Assembly: GCA_902792815.1 (NCBI GenBank)
Contig: CADBAY010000019.1
Coordinates: 1-41,564 of the forward strand
Direction of reading: 5' to 3'
Source: an uncultured Bacteroidia bacterium
GTDB lineage: Bacteria > Bacteroidota > Bacteroidia > Bacteroidales > UBA932
DNA length: 41,564 bases
The notes beneath the pieces were generated by a model. The model did no database searches. It saw nothing but the letters and a program-made list of their open reading frames with translations, and was not told the DNA's origin. Of this stretch, positions 40,358-41,564 are shown one piece after another (the first letter of the stretch is position 1; each line of letters opens with the position of its first letter). Position numbers and translations under genes: made by a program.

Positions 40358-41140
40358 ATGATGGTCAGGCCCAAAACAGAAGAGGAAATTGAACTCCTGC
40401 GCGAGAATGCGATAATCGTCTCCAAGACGCTTGCGGAGGTCGGCAGACATGTCGCCCCCGGTGTCACCACAGCGCAGCTCAACAAGCTCGCCGACGAGTT
40501 TATCCGCTCTCACGGAGCAGTGCCCAGCTTCCTCGGCTACGAGGGCTTCCCCGCAGCACTTTGCATGTCGGTCAACGATGTTGTAGTACACGGATTCCCG
40601 TCCGATTATGTCCTCAAAGAGGGGGACGTGGTATCCGTGGACTGCGGCACGCTCTACAAGGGCTGGCAGGGTGACTCGGCTTACACTTTCCCCGTGGGGG
40701 AGGTGGATCCCGAGACCCGCAGGCTCCTCGACGTCACCAAGGCGTCGCTTTACAAAGGCATCGGGGCTGCTGTGGCGGGTAACCGTACCGGCGATATCGG
40801 ATACGCGGTACAATCGTACGTAGAAGCACAGGGTTTTTCGGTCGTACGTGAACTGGAAGGCCACGGGCTCGGGCGCGAAATGCACGAGCAGCCGGGAGTG
40901 CCCAATTTCGGGCGCCGCGGCAAAGGGACCCATCTTGTGGAAGGAATGGTAATATGTATCGAACCTATGATCAATGCGGGCGTGAAAAGTGTGTACCTCG
41001 ACCGCAACGGTTGGGCGGTGCATACTTCCGACCACAAGAAATCGGCCCACTACGAACTTACGGTTGTTGTCCGTAAAGGCCGGGCAGAGCAGCTGTCAAC
41101 CTTCGATTTTATCGAGAAAGATCCCAAGATCAATTTTTAA
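40358..41140 (+). CDS. map: Methionine aminopeptidase, type I
   Basis: 260 residues, a pita-bread fold without extension (type Ia). Metal ligands can be placed in order: Asp in VDCGTLYKG, Asp in WQGDSAYTF, His in EGHGLGREMHEQP, Glu in ICIEPM and Glu in SAHYELTVVV. It removes the initiator methionine from new proteins. In Bacteroidota map lies between secY and infA, as here. The second ATG, one codon later (40361), could also serve as start. Confidence 0.97.
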   Translation: MMVRPKTEEEIELLRENAIIVSKTLAEVGRHVAPGVTTAQLNKLADEFIRSHGAVPSFLGYEGFPAALCMSVNDVVVHGFPSDYVLKEGDVVSVDCGTLYKGWQGDSAYTFPVGEVDPETRRLLDVTKASLYKGIGAAVAGNRTGDIGYAVQSYVEAQGFSVVRELEGHGLGREMHEQPGVPNFGRRGKGTHLVEGMVICIEPMINAGVKSVYLDRNGWAVHTSDHKKSAHYELTVVVRKGRAEQLSTFDFIEKDPKINF

Positions 41141-41152
41141 AGTGTTATTTTA

Positions 41153-41371
41153 ATGTCGAAACAAGTAGCTATAGAACAAGATGGAAAGGTCATCGAGACC
41201 CTTCCGAACGCGATGTTCAAAGTCGAGCTTGAGAACGGTCATGTCCTGCTGTGTAATATTTCAGGCAAAATGCGGATGAACTTTATCCATATCCTTCTGG
41301 GCGACAGAGTGAGAGTTGAAATTTCACCTTATGACTTGACCAAAGGCAGAATATCTTTCAGATACAAATAA
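41153..41371 (+). CDS. infA: Translation initiation factor IF-1
   Basis: 72 residues, an S1/OB-fold domain: [28 protein letters not shown], then [29 protein letters not shown]-1 binds the A site and aids IF-2 and IF-3. It follows map by 12 bp and is followed by rpmJ. Confidence 0.98.
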   Translation: MSKQVAIEQDGKVIETLPNAMFKVELENGHVLLCNISGKMRMNFIHILLGDRVRVEISPYDLTKGRISFRYK

Positions 41372-41384
41372 AATTTTTCACGAT

Positions 41385-41501
41385 ATGAAAGTCAAAACAT
41401 CCATCAAGAAGCGCAGCGAGGATTGCAAGATAGTCCGCCGCAAGGGCCGTCTGTACGTAATCTGTAAGAAGAACCCCAAGTTCAAGATGCGTCAGGGATA
41501 A
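41385..41501 (+). CDS. rpmJ: 50S ribosomal protein L36 (bL36)
   Basis: 38 residues: [21 protein letters not shown], then [17 protein letters not shown]. Two cysteines (14 and 27) remain, but the CxxC and His that bind zinc in other L36 proteins are not complete, so this is a zinc-free type. It was found by reading the gap between infA and rpsM; it is too short for most gene length cut-offs. L36 is the last 50S protein to join. Confidence 0.95.
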   Translation: MKVKTSIKKRSEDCKIVRRKGRLYVICKKNPKFKMRQG

Positions 41502-41532
41502 TATTCAGTAACTAATTAAGTAAAGTATAATT

Positions 41533-41564
41533 ATGGCACGTATAGCCGGTGTTGATTTACCTAA
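41533..41564 (+). CDS. rpsM: 30S ribosomal protein S13 (uS13), 5' end (partial)
   Basis: The first ten codons read MARIAGVDLP, the standard S13 start, and run off the right edge. rpsK, rpsD, rpoA and rplQ would be expected to follow. Confidence 0.93.
   Translation, partial: MARIAGVDLP

Noticed and set aside
1-41564. tRNA genes, intact insertion sequences or prophage
   Set aside because: No tRNA-like cloverleaf, transposase, integrase or phage structural gene was seen; the only mobile-like traces are the RHS scraps and the repeats at 26386-28346.

Overview
The window is a chromosomal segment of a Bacteroidota bacterium, most likely order Bacteroidales. Evidence: -33 TTG / -7 TAnnTTTG promoters, few Shine-Dalgarno sites, SusC/SusD pairs, BACON, DUF4249, DUF4270, DUF4294 and DUF3098 proteins, and a 16S 5' end reading GAGGGGCAGCGGG after the 27F site. 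Genus cannot be fixed from the sequence; Rikenellaceae-like or uncultured gut Bacteroidales lineages are possible.

Layout. (1) 1-306: 5' end of a 16S rRNA gene on the minus strand with its leader and a textbook rrn promoter, divergent from a small outer-membrane-like protein gene (320-1069, +). (2) 4930-1059 (-): a tight operon of an orphan cytochrome b558 subunit of succinate dehydrogenase/fumarate reductase (no flavoprotein or iron-sulfur gene beside it), a GH20 hexosaminidase and a polysaccharide flippase. (3) 10679-4985 (-): three translationally coupled genes for a TonB-dependent receptor with an unusual N-terminal extension, a DUF4249 lipoprotein, and a secreted protein ending in a barrel-less plug-like domain. 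(4) 25543-10719 (-): a starch/alpha-glucan utilisation locus: MFS sugar transporter, SusC, SusD, a SusE/F-like lipoprotein fused to a GLUG-like beta-helix, SusG-like GH13, a BACON lipoprotein, a second GH13 and a SusB-like GH97. No terminator or promoter is obvious between (4) and (3), so they may form one ~20.5 kb transcription unit. (5) 25653-26354 (+): a DUF4294 secreted protein. (6) 26355-28411: an AT-rich accessory island with two small exported proteins of unknown function, near-identical intrinsic terminators, an RHS remnant and a ~51-bp repeat array. (7) 31115-28412 (-): ftsX, DUF3098, uppP and an lpxH-like hydrolase (cell envelope). (8) 31184-33728 (+): a short GT5-like protein and a DUF4270 lipoprotein. 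(9) 33961-41564 (+): the rplP to rpsM part of the ribosomal protein cluster, with secY, map, infA and rpmJ.

How it works together. In the Sus locus, surface lipoproteins (SusD, SusE/F-like, SusG-like GH13) would bind and cut alpha-glucan, SusC would import oligosaccharides, the GH97 and second GH13 would trim them, and the MFS permease would take maltose or glucose across the inner membrane. The adjacent receptor-DUF4249-plug operon looks like a second, uncharacterised outer membrane uptake or assembly module. The ribosomal cluster starts abruptly at rplP behind its own strong promoter, without the usual rpsJ-to-rpsC genes, which suggests a rearrangement. The clearest candidates for something undescribed are the receptor-DUF4249-plug module, the SusE/F-GLUG fusion, and the repeat-bearing island.
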